Below, piece after piece: positions 27,094 to 39,200 of a stretch of 64,000 bases of DNA; the stretch's first letter is position 1; the number at the start of each line of letters is the position of its first letter. The stretch lies in NCBI GenBank assembly GCA_034620365.1, contig JAQGEQ010000204.1, positions 434,001-498,000 of the forward strand, read 5' to 3'. Origin of the DNA: Pegea sp. RAD2-039 (lineage: Eukaryota > Chordata > Thaliacea > Salpida > Salpidae). The position numbers were made by a program, and so were the translations under genes. The notes beneath the pieces were generated by a model, which saw nothing but the letters and a program-made list of their open reading frames with translations, made no database searches and had not been told where the DNA came from.

Positions 27094-30000
27094 TTTATTA
27101 AATTTGGTGTTTCTTATGATGATTATTTAACTACCTCACGAAAATTCTATGAAAAATATTTAATGGAAATTATAAGTTAAATATTTTTACAAATTTTATA
27201 AGACATCATAATTATAAGCAAAATAAATGAAAATACTAACATAATAGCTTCAGCAGTCTTTATTTATATAAATATAAAAGTAAGTATACATAGGATACAT
27301 AAAATGAATAAATTAATGAAATGATTAAAAACTTTTTACAAAATAAACTATATAAAATTGAAGATTTAAATATTTATATAAATTAATTATATATTTTACA
27401 TAAAAGAATAGCTTTAACAAATAATCTTAAACAAAAAATACTTAAACTATAAAATATAAGTTTTAATAAAATATAGTAAACATAAATTTAATTAAATAAT
27501 ATAAATTTTTACCAGTAAAAATTAATAACAAAATAATTAATAAATTGTTAAACAGTAAAACTATAACCAAATCGATGAAAATAATATTTCATTAAACCTA
27601 AACACTACCATAAAGCTATTTTATATTAATTCATAATAATATGAAAGTAGTTGTATAAGATACCAAGATAATATTATATTATTTAACTATTAATATAAAA
27701 TATTATAAATAACATAATAACTTTATCATTAAATAAAAACCTAATTCATCTAACACTTTAATTTCAGCCTACAAATAAAACTTAACAATTATCATAGTAA
27801 TATATTATCAATGATAATTTAGACAAGAATAAATAGATAAACAAAAATGAAAACATATAGTTTGCTATGAAGGTTATTTACTTTAAAAATAATTGAATAA
27901 AACTGATACACATTTTATATTAATGTTAATAATTGAAACAGAACCTAAAATTAATCATTGAATAATTCACTAGACCATCAAATAACAAAGTACATGCCCA
28001 GAACCAAATATATTTAATAAAAAATAGTATAATATCAATAGATGATCATTATCATATTAATCCAAAGAAGTTAAAACTATCTTATAGATAAAAGTAAAAA
28101 AATTTAACAAAACTCTGGTTTCATTCTTGAGTAGAGCATTTATGAAACATGATATAACCAAATAACTACTTGTAATAAAAATGTTACTAGCTACTAGTAT
28201 AATCTACATTTTTTATTGTTTTTGAGATAAATCAAGTATATGTTTATACTTTTGACAAATTAGTAAAACTAAACTTTTTTTAATATTTATTGATTTCAAA
28301 GTTTTAAAAATTCAATTATCAAACAATTAAAAACTTTAAAATTAATAAATCATTTTAAATAAAGAAATTAATTACAAAACTATCTACTCAACTACAACAA
28401 CAGAATTGATAAAAAACCCAATTTATTCAAAATTAAACAAACAGTGAATAAAACTAGCTTACGACTACCTACACGTGTTGAAAATCCAACTTAACTAGAC
28501 TGAATTCGAGGCTAATTGTTAGCCGACTAAATTGTCATTATAAATTTTATAACTTTTTTCTAAACAACAATTATTAAATATTGTAAGTAGTTAAGATATG
28601 AAGAAGTAACACGACTGTCATAAAAATAATGATAATTAGGAAAGTTTCGACTTTATCACTTGTTACTAGGTCTTGAAACAGAATTTTGAAGTTCTTTTAA
28701 GTGTATATCAGTTTTTGACTAAAAAAAGGAAACTCAATTTTTTATTACATGAACTATAAATAAGTCAACATATAGTTACAGGAACGAATTTTAAACCTAT
28801 TTTACAGGTTTATCTGAACCCAGAAAACGACTTTCACTTATTAGAGATTAATATTAATTTTAAACCAGTTTCTACAGTAATTTTATAACATTTATTTCTC
28901 TTCTAGAGCAGGCTGAACCCAAAATATGTAAGTTTTTTATATTTGCTAGAAGCAAAAACTTTTGCCAGACAAAAGTAAGCAGACTCGGTAACTTCTGCTA
29001 TGTCTTTCAGCATATATCTTTCTCAAACAATTTTGCTTTTATTGAACAATTCAGCTTATTAACAGTTTCAAAAACAACTTTTGCGAGAATAGATAAAACT
29101 AAAAGTAAAACTAAGCTAAGCCTCGTCCACGAAAGCATCGATAATTCTTTATATATAAAGGATGCGACTTTCTATAATGATGATTTCAGTAAAACTATTT
29201 ACAGATAACTATAATTGGATGAAAAAGAACTTGTTTACAAGGTTTTTGAATATTTAAAAAAAGTTTTCTGTCGAATTATAACTGTGTTTTTATTATTTAT
29301 GAATTAACATTGATATTTTATAAATATCTAGTTGTATATTTCCAGTTTGCAGCTGAAAATAAAGTATATCTAATTTAATAATTTTTTTTCATTTATTTAT
29401 GCCAAATTATCATTGCTCTGATATCTTATAGGTCATTTTAATATACGTTTTTATTGAATCAGATCACGTAATAACATCCCAATAAATTTTTTTTGTTTTT
29501 TTGTGGCGATTGAACCCACAATCAAATTTTTACTAAAAGTATTATCCAGTTGCTAGAATAACAGCAATACCTTAGTAAAAGCCTACTATCAGTCAAATCT
29601 AAACAAAATTTAAAATTTTAAGAAATAATTTGATAATTAATAAAAACAGTTTGACTTTTCATAAAAATTTAAAAATTATTCAACTAATACACAATTCAAA
29701 CAATGTTCACATCTGTTTCTTTTAACTCCTAACTAGTCTTGTAAGTTTTCTCACTGGTATAAATTAACATAGTAAGTTTTTATGGTTTTAAAAACTGAGT
29801 TCTTGTAATCTTCCACTACAATATGGTTTTCTCGTCTTTTAGTTTAAAAAAATGAAACTTGTATAATCGAAGGTTTCACATTTTTGTTAAAAATTGCAAA
29901 AATAAAACAACATAGTTTTTTTTTAGAAATAGATTAAACTTTAAAAGTTTTTAAATGACATCTAAACGTTACAAACAGTAGATGCAATATCTTTTGAATT

Positions 30001-30581
30001 ACAGGATGTTATCAATAAGTATAAAAAATATTTTTTTAATGATTTGTAGTTTTTTTGACATCAAATAATATCTATTTTTCATATTTTGTATCTATCAATT
30101 GCTAATTTAGTTTTTATTCATCATTCAGTATGCCTTTTAATTGCTATTTCCGTAAATGTTGAGTTTCTCCTAAACTATTTAGTCTTTGAAAGGGGAATTA
30201 TTTGCGAAAGAATCAAAATAAAGCTTTGTTGACGAATGCACCAAAATACCGTTCATTTAAAAAATATTTTTAATTGAAATAAGTTTACCGATTTAATTTT
30301 CTCTCTAAGTTGTTTACTGATATTTAAGTTTTATATTTCTATGTAATTGATAATATTACATTTGAACTAAGATACGCTGGACATAATTTTTAAGCCATAA
30401 CTTTGGAATTATAGAATTTTTTTGCCGAAATAAGATCAATTTAATGAGTTGAGTTTTTACTTAAACGAAGAAAGAAGTTTTTGAGAAATTATTTTTAACT
30501 AGATAAATCATTTACATTTTAGGTATTAGATAACCTTTATTTAACTTTTAAAATACTTTGATTAATAAAAGAAGCTATTAA
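27094..30581. other. Intergenic region between divergent DDX54 and ENGase genes
   Basis: About 3.5 kb of very AT-rich sequence that must contain the promoters of both flanking genes, though no convincing TATA box or initiator stands out. I found no coding exon. A weak tRNA-arm-like stretch at 29501-29580 (minus strand, GTGGGTTCAATCGCC) may be another SINE relic. The rest shows only A/T homopolymers. Confidence 0.5.
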
Positions 30582-32645
30582 ATGAGTAAGTTTTTTTTTT
30601 TTATTTTTCTTATTTTTTGAATTTCATTAGTGGAAAACGTTTTTAAAGATGAATCAGATCAAAAGAAAAAAGAATTTAGTGGAAGAAGTGTAGAGAATGG
30701 AAATCCCATTTCAGCACCTTTAAAATCTCTACAAGAACTCCTGAACTGGATCCCTAATGATCCTAATGATGCTGGGCAACTATTTTGTGTTTCAACAGTT
30801 CCTAAATACCAAAAAAAAATTAGAAAAGATTCACGAAAAACGATGGTTGTTCATGACATGAAAGGCGGATACCTTGAAGACAGGTTACAATCCAACTTAT
30901 CAAATCATCATTGATTACCTCACAACTTAAGTTATTTCAGGTTTGTTCAAGAAACATCTTGTAAAACTTTTCCCTATCTCCATTGTTATTGGTCTGTAGT
31001 GGATATTTTTGTATACTTTTCTCACCACTTAGTTTCTATACCACCGGTGACATGGGTAAATGCAGCTCATCAAAATGGGGTCGCAGTTTTGGGGAATTTC
31101 ATCACTGAAAATAAGGACATGTATGATGTCATCATTTACATCTTAAAGGAGTTACGACTAGTTTGATTTTAGCTGTTGTCAATTTATAAACGACGATGAT
31201 GATTTAATATTGGAGAAGGTTGCCAGGAAACTCGCAGATATCGCAAAGTTCTATAATTTTGATGGATGGTTCATCAATATCGAAAATGAGGTCCTAGGTA
31301 ACTTTTCTTCTTAACACTGACCACTGAACCTAGGTCATTAGGTAACTTCTGTACCTGCACTCAAGCGCTTTTTGTCTAAGTTGACAAAATATGTCCATGA
31401 ATCTATACCAGGTGGGCAGGTAGTTTGGTACGATAGTGTGGTCCTTAACGGCCAGGTTGATTATCAAAATGAAGTCAACAATAAGAACAGGTAATTTCAA
31501 ATTTCATGAAATATAGATTTACAAATTGATCCAATAAATCTTCTCCGGGACCTTCAGTTGGGCTCTCGATCATGTAGACAGCATGATGACCAATTATTGG
31601 TGGAATGAAGAAAACTTAAAGAGGACTTTTAATTTGGATGTTCTTGCTGATCAGAAGCAGAGGGTTTTCTTCGGTGTTGATGTCTTCGGCAGGGGTAGCT
31701 TCGGGGGAGGTGGATATGAAACTTATATCGCTCTAGAAGCCATAAAGCGGTTACTAACATCACTGATGACGTCATTGGTTTTCTAATGACGTCATACACC
31801 GCAGGTTCGACTTCTCTGCAGCAATTTTTGCGCCTGGATGGATTTACGAGAATTGCAGTAGATCAGAAGAAGATTTTAAATCTAAGAACCTCCGTTTCTG
31901 GCTTTCACTTGCACCTTATCTATCTGAATACAATATCGAAACACCACGTGGGTTCCACACTTCATTCTTCAATGGACTTTGTTCATCTTCTACGCCAAAT
32001 CGATTCCAACTGGGCAGTCAGCAGCTATTACCTTTGACCTCATTCTGGTCAGGTAATGATGACACTTCATCACGACGTTTGCTCAATGTTTTCATGAGAG
32101 TGAAAAGGTATTTAGATGTCGACATAATCAGCAGTAACTCTCTTCAACTCACTGCGAACGTCATAGATGACCACAATAGTGAAAAAAAGATCTATTTAAA
32201 AAATGAATGGGAAGATTTTGGGTTTAAAGTTCTTTGCCGGGGTGTTTCGGGTCAGTTTCGGTTAGTGAGTAGTAGACCGTTTTCTTTCACTGGTTTCGAT
32301 ATGACACGTGACTCGCTAAAAATACTACAAAGCATCTGTGTGAGTGCCGATGACGTCATAGAAGTACAGCCGCCTCATAAGAAGCTAGATCTCACTGATG
32401 AAGAGTGGAAACTGGACGTGGACTGCTGGAAGTTTAATTGTACTTTGAACTGGGACTCCTCGTCTTATGACATTTGGGTTTCTCAAGATGACTGCCAGTT
32501 AGCTCATGTTGGTCATTCCAACAGTCCGTATTATCGTGTTGTAAACTTGAGGGTCACTAGAATATGTCAGAAGGTTCAATTTAAGGTGGTTTGTGGTGAA
32601 AAGACTTCTACAAAAGCCATCAAATGTGTAGCTTTTGAAATTTGA
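30582..32645 (+). CDS. ENGASE: Cytosolic endo-beta-N-acetylglucosaminidase (GH85)
   Basis: Seven exons give 578 residues: 30582-30585, 30631-30883, 30941-31120, 31173-31290, 31342-31490, 31558-31749, 31805-32645. The enzyme cleaves the chitobiose core of N-glycans in the cytosol, releasing oligosaccharides from misfolded glycoproteins or free glycans. GH85 hallmarks are visible: VVHDMKGGYLEDR, YLHCYWSVVDIFVYFSHH, FDGWFINIENE with the catalytic Asn181/Glu183 pair, VVWYDSVV, and VFFGVDVFGRG, followed by FAPGW. No signal peptide is present, as expected for the cytosolic enzyme. The first exon is inferred: it contributes only ATG plus one base before a 45-bp intron, because exon 2 has no early in-frame ATG. 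The junction 31290/31342 uses a weak GTCCTA donor, chosen because the alternatives bring a stop or lose frame. The animal enzymes are often longer (human 743). Confidence 0.93.
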
Positions 32646-35600
32646 CTTATAAAGCAGATTTGTTTTTAGTTAAATGGTAAATCATTTAAGTGGTTTTTAT
32701 GATAATGCACAAACTAAACATACTTTTATTAACTTCAATTTCGATCGTTAGTCTTAAGTATTGTTATTTACATCTATTTATTTTTAATTTTGTACAAATA
32801 TCATACGTTTGAATGTATTTATCCAAGTAAAGAAGAACAGCACCTACGTTGACCAAATTTTACTGTTTTTCTGATTCCTTTGCTTTTACATTTCTGTAAT
32901 AACAACTTAAGCTACTTTTCCTTAAAGTTAAATCATTGTTTTATTTTAAATCCTTGTGTATGTGAGAAAGCACTAATTCTGATTTGCAAACCTAATCGTA
33001 ATTACTTAAATAAAAATATCGCAAGAAAGAGAATTTGTAGATCAAGACAATTTTATGGTATATATCTTTGATGTGACTTTCAAATATCATAATGTTTTGA
33101 GAGCAATAAGAAGTAAAAAACATGTTCCTACTTGTTTAATACGTCTGGATTTATCCAAAAAGTTGTTAAACTTTTTTATTGGTATTTGTAATTTTTTTTT
33201 CATAATGTCAAAGTTTGAAAATATATGTTAGTTAAGATTGACGTAATAACTTGGATAATCAACCATTGCCTGATAAAGTTGAACCATTAATAGAGAATTT
33301 TTTTCCATATGGTTTACCGGGACCAAATTTTTCTTCACGTTTGCTTTTTCACAGCTCCTAATAGAACAGATCTTGTGATACATCCGTCTTCCATCCGACA
33401 GATGTGTCCTAGCCAGCTAGCCTTTACTTACTATGCTGTACATTGTTATTAGGCTTCCTCGTTTGAGGTCTTATGCTGCCACCTTATATTTAATAAGACA
33501 ACAAAGTAAAGTCAGGTGTTCATAAACTTGAAAATGTTTGATAAAAGGTATAAGATTTCAACAAATTGTACTTATGGTTAGTCATCAAATGCAAAACCAA
33601 AAGCCTAAACTTTCTCACTAAGTTTTTCAAAAAAATAGATTTTTAAGCTTTTTGGCGCCAATTGGTAGTGAAGGTATCGTTATTGTTAGAAATTATTATT
33701 ATTGTTAGAAATCAAAAGTGTGGTAGCGTGAAAAATGTTTCTGTTTTTAGAAGAAAAATAAAAAAAATATATAAAGGTCTGACAACTGTTTATATGATTT
33801 TACAAATATCGTTTCTAATGGGGCTCTCTAATTCCAGAACAAAAAAATCAGAGAAAAAAGCAGGCTACTATTATTAGTATTCGTTTCATTTATGAGTTTA
33901 TAAGTACAAAATAAAATATTTTTCGCATAAACTGTTATTACAAATTGATAAGTCAATCTGTCAACTAGTTTTGAAATTCGTAGAGCTTGAAAGGATATGA
34001 TAAGTTTGATTATCAATTAAATTATTAAGGCAAAGTCAAATTTTCAAACTTTTTTAAATCTTTAACATTCTTAGTTTTTGAGTTGATAATTACTTTGATG
34101 TAGAATTTATTCAAGAAAAAGAATAAAAATCAACAAGATGTATTCAAACTAAAAACTTATGATGAAAGGTTATTGGTTTAATTGTAAATTTATAAAGAAA
34201 ACTGGGTTGTTATTTGATATAAATCTAATTTACGAATAAACTAGGTTTGATTTGAAGATCTTTTATATTTAACACAATTGTTACATTTAAAAACATTTTA
34301 TTGAGTAAAGGTGATTCATATGTAACTCTAAGCTAGATTAAATTCTAAATAATTATAATATTTTTTTATGTTTACACAAAAACTAAATTTATAAAATATA
34401 CCAAAATTTGTGGTTTTAAACCTATTTTATTTAAGTAAAAATCACACTTTACAGTTTCACTGTAACTTTATATGACTCAATTAATTTGGGTTAGAGTAAA
34501 ATTTAAAAAAACTCAAAAGCTTGATTACAGGAAACGCAAACACTATCAAGCATGGAGTACAATTTTTATGGTTTCAGTATAAAGATTACTTTATGTTTAT
34601 AACTGATAAATACAATGATAAAGTAAAAGTGATTAGATAGTCATCACCAGGATGAAATCACTGAAATTACAAATATATTAGAAAAATTAATTTTAACCGA
34701 TATTATAAACAATTATTCCTTGCTATGTTTACTTTAGATAAGATTAAAATATTGTACTTTACCATAAATCTACAGAGATTATCTAGAAAGAAAATTTTTG
34801 ATAAATGTCTACCAAAAATTCTTGGTACCCTATGACAAATAAACTAAAATATTATTTTCAGCACTTTTTATTAACGATAATTCAGCAAATCTTAATAAAA
34901 AAGCTTTGCAATTCCTTGTTGGCTTAAAGAAATTATTCGTAGTTTTCAACAATACTTTATCAAACTTTTTAACAAATAAGATTTCAGTTAATTGATAGTT
35001 ATTGATGTTTTAGAACAAAACATCTTATAAGTGATTCAATTATAATCCAATATTTTGAAGTACCACTCAATTTGATTTTAATCTACTTGTATTTCAGATA
35101 GAATAAATATAGCATTGATCTTGTCGTATCATATCAGCAAAAGGATAGTATTTACTAAACTAATTATATTTGCAGCTTGGGTCAAACAACAAACAAACTC
35201 CGACTTTGAAATCTACACTTTTATTTTCAAACTACTTTATCGATTTAAATTTGAGCAAACTGCTTACGAGCTAAAAGATTTGAAAATTAAGGATCTTCTT
35301 TTACAAACTTGATTGGTTTTATCTTTGAAGAAATTATTCTGTTTTAGTTTCTTTAAATCTTTGAAGGGTAATTAATGTACATACTAATAGTTTTAGTTAT
35401 GGCTTCGAATTACAACAACCTAATTAAAGCAAGCTTACATTTCTTGATAAGTATACATTTAAAAAGTATTGACTACTCCCTTATATACAATGACACCTTA
35501 ACAACTAACAAAAAATCAGTAGTCAAAGATTTTGATTTCAAACAACATAATGTTGTCTTAGCAAAGGTTCACTATACAGTTGACAACAAAAGCACAAAAA

Positions 35601-36163
35601 ATAAGAATTAAAATCTTACAAGAATTAGCCATGTACTTAAACTGATAAGTGTTCTATGATAAACAAACAAGTAAAAAAAGAAGCGAAAAACTGTAACCAC
35701 AGTCATAGTAAACAGTTCAAGCAAGCTTTTGTGTTTACTTTAATTAAACAGCAATTTTTATTGCTAAGCTGTATTTTTTTCAAGATACATCTAAAGCTAC
35801 GACAAAACTGAAAATCAGAGCTATTGAGAAATTATTGTTTGAAGCAATTATACAAAGCAATCAACGGATGAGAATATGGAAGAAACCTTTGATAAGTAGA
35901 TAGTGAATACCATATACCTTATAATGCCATAATTTACCATTGGAAGCTAACTATTTTAATTATCAATGCAAAAGCTTGTACAATGTCAATTTAAACTTGT
36001 TGTCATGTTTCAGTGAATAGATTAGTTTTAATTTTATCACAAACGGGTATCGTGGCACCTTTACAATTTAAAGTCATATTTAAATTGAAACTATAAGTTT
36101 CGGTTGATGAAAAAGTTCTACGTAACATTTTATAGAAAATAAGGGTGAAGGTCGAGTTTTCGT
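32646..36163. other. Intergenic region between convergent ENGase and SLC6 genes
   Basis: AT-rich spacer of about 3.5 kb. An AATAAA at 33009-33014 could end the ENGase transcript but is far from the stop. Apart from the dispersed repeat near 33380-33480, listed separately, I see no exon or RNA gene that stands above chance. Confidence 0.5.
33380..33490. repeat. Dispersed repeat remnant shared with 60868-60975
   Basis: The segment carries CCGTCTTCCATCCGACA, later TATGCTGTACATTGTTAT and TCGTTTGAGGTCTT in the same order and similar spacing as a block at 60868-60975. It is locally richer in G+C than its surroundings. The words resemble the internal region of RTE-type non-LTR elements as I remember them, but I cannot confirm the class or orientation from this window. 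Confidence 0.55.
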
Positions 36164-36169
36164 TTTATT
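36164..36169 (-). terminator. Poly(A) signal of the SLC6 gene
   Basis: TTTATT on the plus strand is AATAAA on the minus strand, 84 bases downstream of the proposed SLC6 stop codon at 36254-36256. Its position supports the terminal exon. Confidence 0.6.
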
Positions 36170-36253
36170 TAAATAGAAAAGGTCATAAGATGTCCATAAA
36201 CATTTGTGAACTAAAATGTTTCCTGATTGACGGCTCAGAATCATTTTTTATGC

Positions 36254-39200
36254 TTACATATTCGTTTCTATATTGGTTTTGCTACTGTATGGCGGAGGAG
36301 GACTTTCTTGAGAAGAGCTATCCATACCTTGGCAGTCTGCCTTGTTTAATGGCTGGACACATGCAGGTTTTCTGGCGTTGTTAAATTTCTGTTAACAAAA
36401 AATTCATTACAAATCTTTTCATAAAATATGTCATATGACCAAATTATTTTGTTTATTCCAGAAAATAATGTTTCATTTATTTATGTTATTCAACGCATAG
36501 CAGCAAGTTATAAATTATAAAGCTCTTATAGCGAATATAAAACTATATGACTACAAAACCATAATAAAAAGTTCTTAAGTATCACATTTTGACATAAATA
36601 ATGTAAAAAATGAACAAGGCAAAATGAACATAAGCAACACAAGTAAATCATTTTGATATAATTTAAGTAAATTAAACTTGTAAAGTCGTTATAACTTTAA
36701 ATGATTTCATATTTGCAAGATTTAAAGGTTTACTTAAATTTTAAAAATACAACTAACTATGAGATTGATGTACTCCCCTTTAAAATAAGCGAATTAAAAC
36801 ATGACATTATCATGAACTTTACTTTTATTTGGCAAGTTATGTTATTCTCTACAAATTCTCACAGCTGTTTGTAGAAATGTATTAACTAACCTCTCTCCAA
36901 GTATTTCCCTCACTTCTACTGATAACTAAAATCATTCGTATTGGTATACAGCAAATTGAAGATAAGGCAAGCGCCCAGCCAATGAGATGGCCCCAATATG
37001 GATAGTTGTAAGTCTTGTTGTATGTCAAAGGTTCGTATTTAATGACAGAAAATAAAAATATACCCTGCAACAAAATATGAGAATTTTAATTGTTTGAATT
37101 TTAACTTTATTTTTATCTTTTATTTTAAAATATTTTAGATATCATCAACATTCTGATTGAAGTTGTTTATAAACTTTGACATTTTTTCACTCACAGTGTT
37201 TAATATTGGAGCTAAATATTTCCAACAAATTTTGAAATATGGTCCTGGTCTTTTCCCAACCATAGCTTCAAGAGCATCATAAAACTTTTCATCCCCATAG
37301 ACCCAAGCTACCCCAATACATTGCCAAGTAGCTGTCCATAGTAGTGTGAAGCCACTGGCTCCATAAAAATCAAACAATTGCAAAAGGTACATACCACCCT
37401 AAACATTGTTAATTCGGTCATTCAAATGCTTGCAGTTTTGATGATTTTCATTTACCTCAGTAACCATTGTAAGACCTATTAGGTAACAAACGAAACAACC
37501 AAGGGCCATAAAGCCAGCTTTTCTATATCTACCTCCTCGGAACATACTTGGGTATAGATCGCCCATCGAGGTCACAAGAGCTAATGTATCTGTTAACTAA
37601 AAATTCGTGTTAATATTTCCTTTTTCTGATTTTCAACTTTTTTAATAATCAAAAAGATATATTAATTGAAGTTCTTGAACATTTTACTAACATAAGTCTA
37701 ACTAGATAACATAGCACCAAAGTCGTTCAATTATCTTTAATTATAACTAAATCTATGATTTACATTTTAGTTAGCGTGTATAGTGTTTGTTCAGAGCATA
37801 CTCTCTAATTTTTATTGTCAGAGTTATATATTCAACATCAGATAAAGTATTCAGCTTAATAATAAGATTACATCAATTCTAAATTTATGATTCTTCTTTT
37901 AGTAAGTAATTTGATTCAAACTACTATAATTTAAAAAAACGGTTAATAGTTTTCACATTGAAAATTACATTTTACATCTTAAAGTTAATAGCAAATCTAA
38001 ATTATAGCTTTAAGTAGTTTAAAATTAAAAGTAGCTTTTGTTTTCTATATAAAGCTTAATCATGGTTTAGCTTTTTACAATCAGAAATCATGTCAATTAG
38101 CCACAAGTTATGATTATTGTTTAAAAAACTCCTCCACACTTGATAATTTGTTTATTTAAAACTTTGATAAGAAAATTATACGAAAGCTATAATTAACAAA
38201 TGTGTTTACTTACAAGAGTGCTGATACCCAGTAAGAATATCATGATGAAAAACAAGCAAGACCATAGCTGTGATAGTGGCAAAAACAAAACTTCCTTAGG
38301 ATAAGCAATAAATGCAAGGCCAGGTCCTAAATAGAAAAACATTAGTAAAATTCATTTCTAATAGACTTATTCACACAAACGAGAATGAAATACGTCAAAA
38401 ATCAAAGACTAAAATAGATTCACCTTTTTCGGCAACATCTGAAACCTCGACACCCTGTTCATTTGCCATGAAACCAAGAGCAGAGAAAATAGCAAAACCA
38501 GCCAAGAAGCTTGTGCCACTGTTCACACATGCTATAATCACTGTGTCTCTGTAAGATAATTTTGTCACAACAGAAGTAATATAAAAAAAGAATTGCATCA
38601 AAAAAAGCTTTTAAAATTGATAGTTGCTTGATTTTAAAAAGACAAATTAGGAGCCAATATTGGAAACTAATTATGAAATATTTTGCTTTAAACAATGCTT
38701 TGTGCTTTTATATAGGGAAATAAAAAGATTTTTCAAAGTGTCTTTTACTATAAATTTACTTAAGTTCAAATAAAATATGAAACACCTTAAGCAGTTGTTG
38801 TTGTAGGTATTGAAACTTCCTAAGGATACAAGAACTCCTATGCAAAGTGAGTAAGAGAAAAATACTTGAGTACCAGCATCAATCCATACCTATAAAATCA
38901 AGATTTAATCTATCTATAAATACAATACTTGCTTTTTAATATGGAAAAGACTCATCATTAGCAGTGTTTGAGTAAGCTAAACAGAGTTATCCTTACCTAC
39001 ATCTACCTTAAACTACTGCACAATACTTGAATTGTCATGCTCATAAAGAAATCAATATTATTTTATCGATTTTTATGAAATTAACAAAAACAGCTGTTTC
39101 AAATATGCTTTATTGTTTAATGATAGAACTAAAAGAAAACCTGAGGTTCCGCGAGCTTCGAGATGTTAGGACTAAGATAGAACTTGATTCCTTTAGATGC

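Noticed and set aside
36145..36384. 79-codon plus-strand frame ending GHMQVFWRC
   Set aside because: It is the antisense shadow of the SLC6 last exon, which fits splice, frame and poly(A) evidence on the minus strand.
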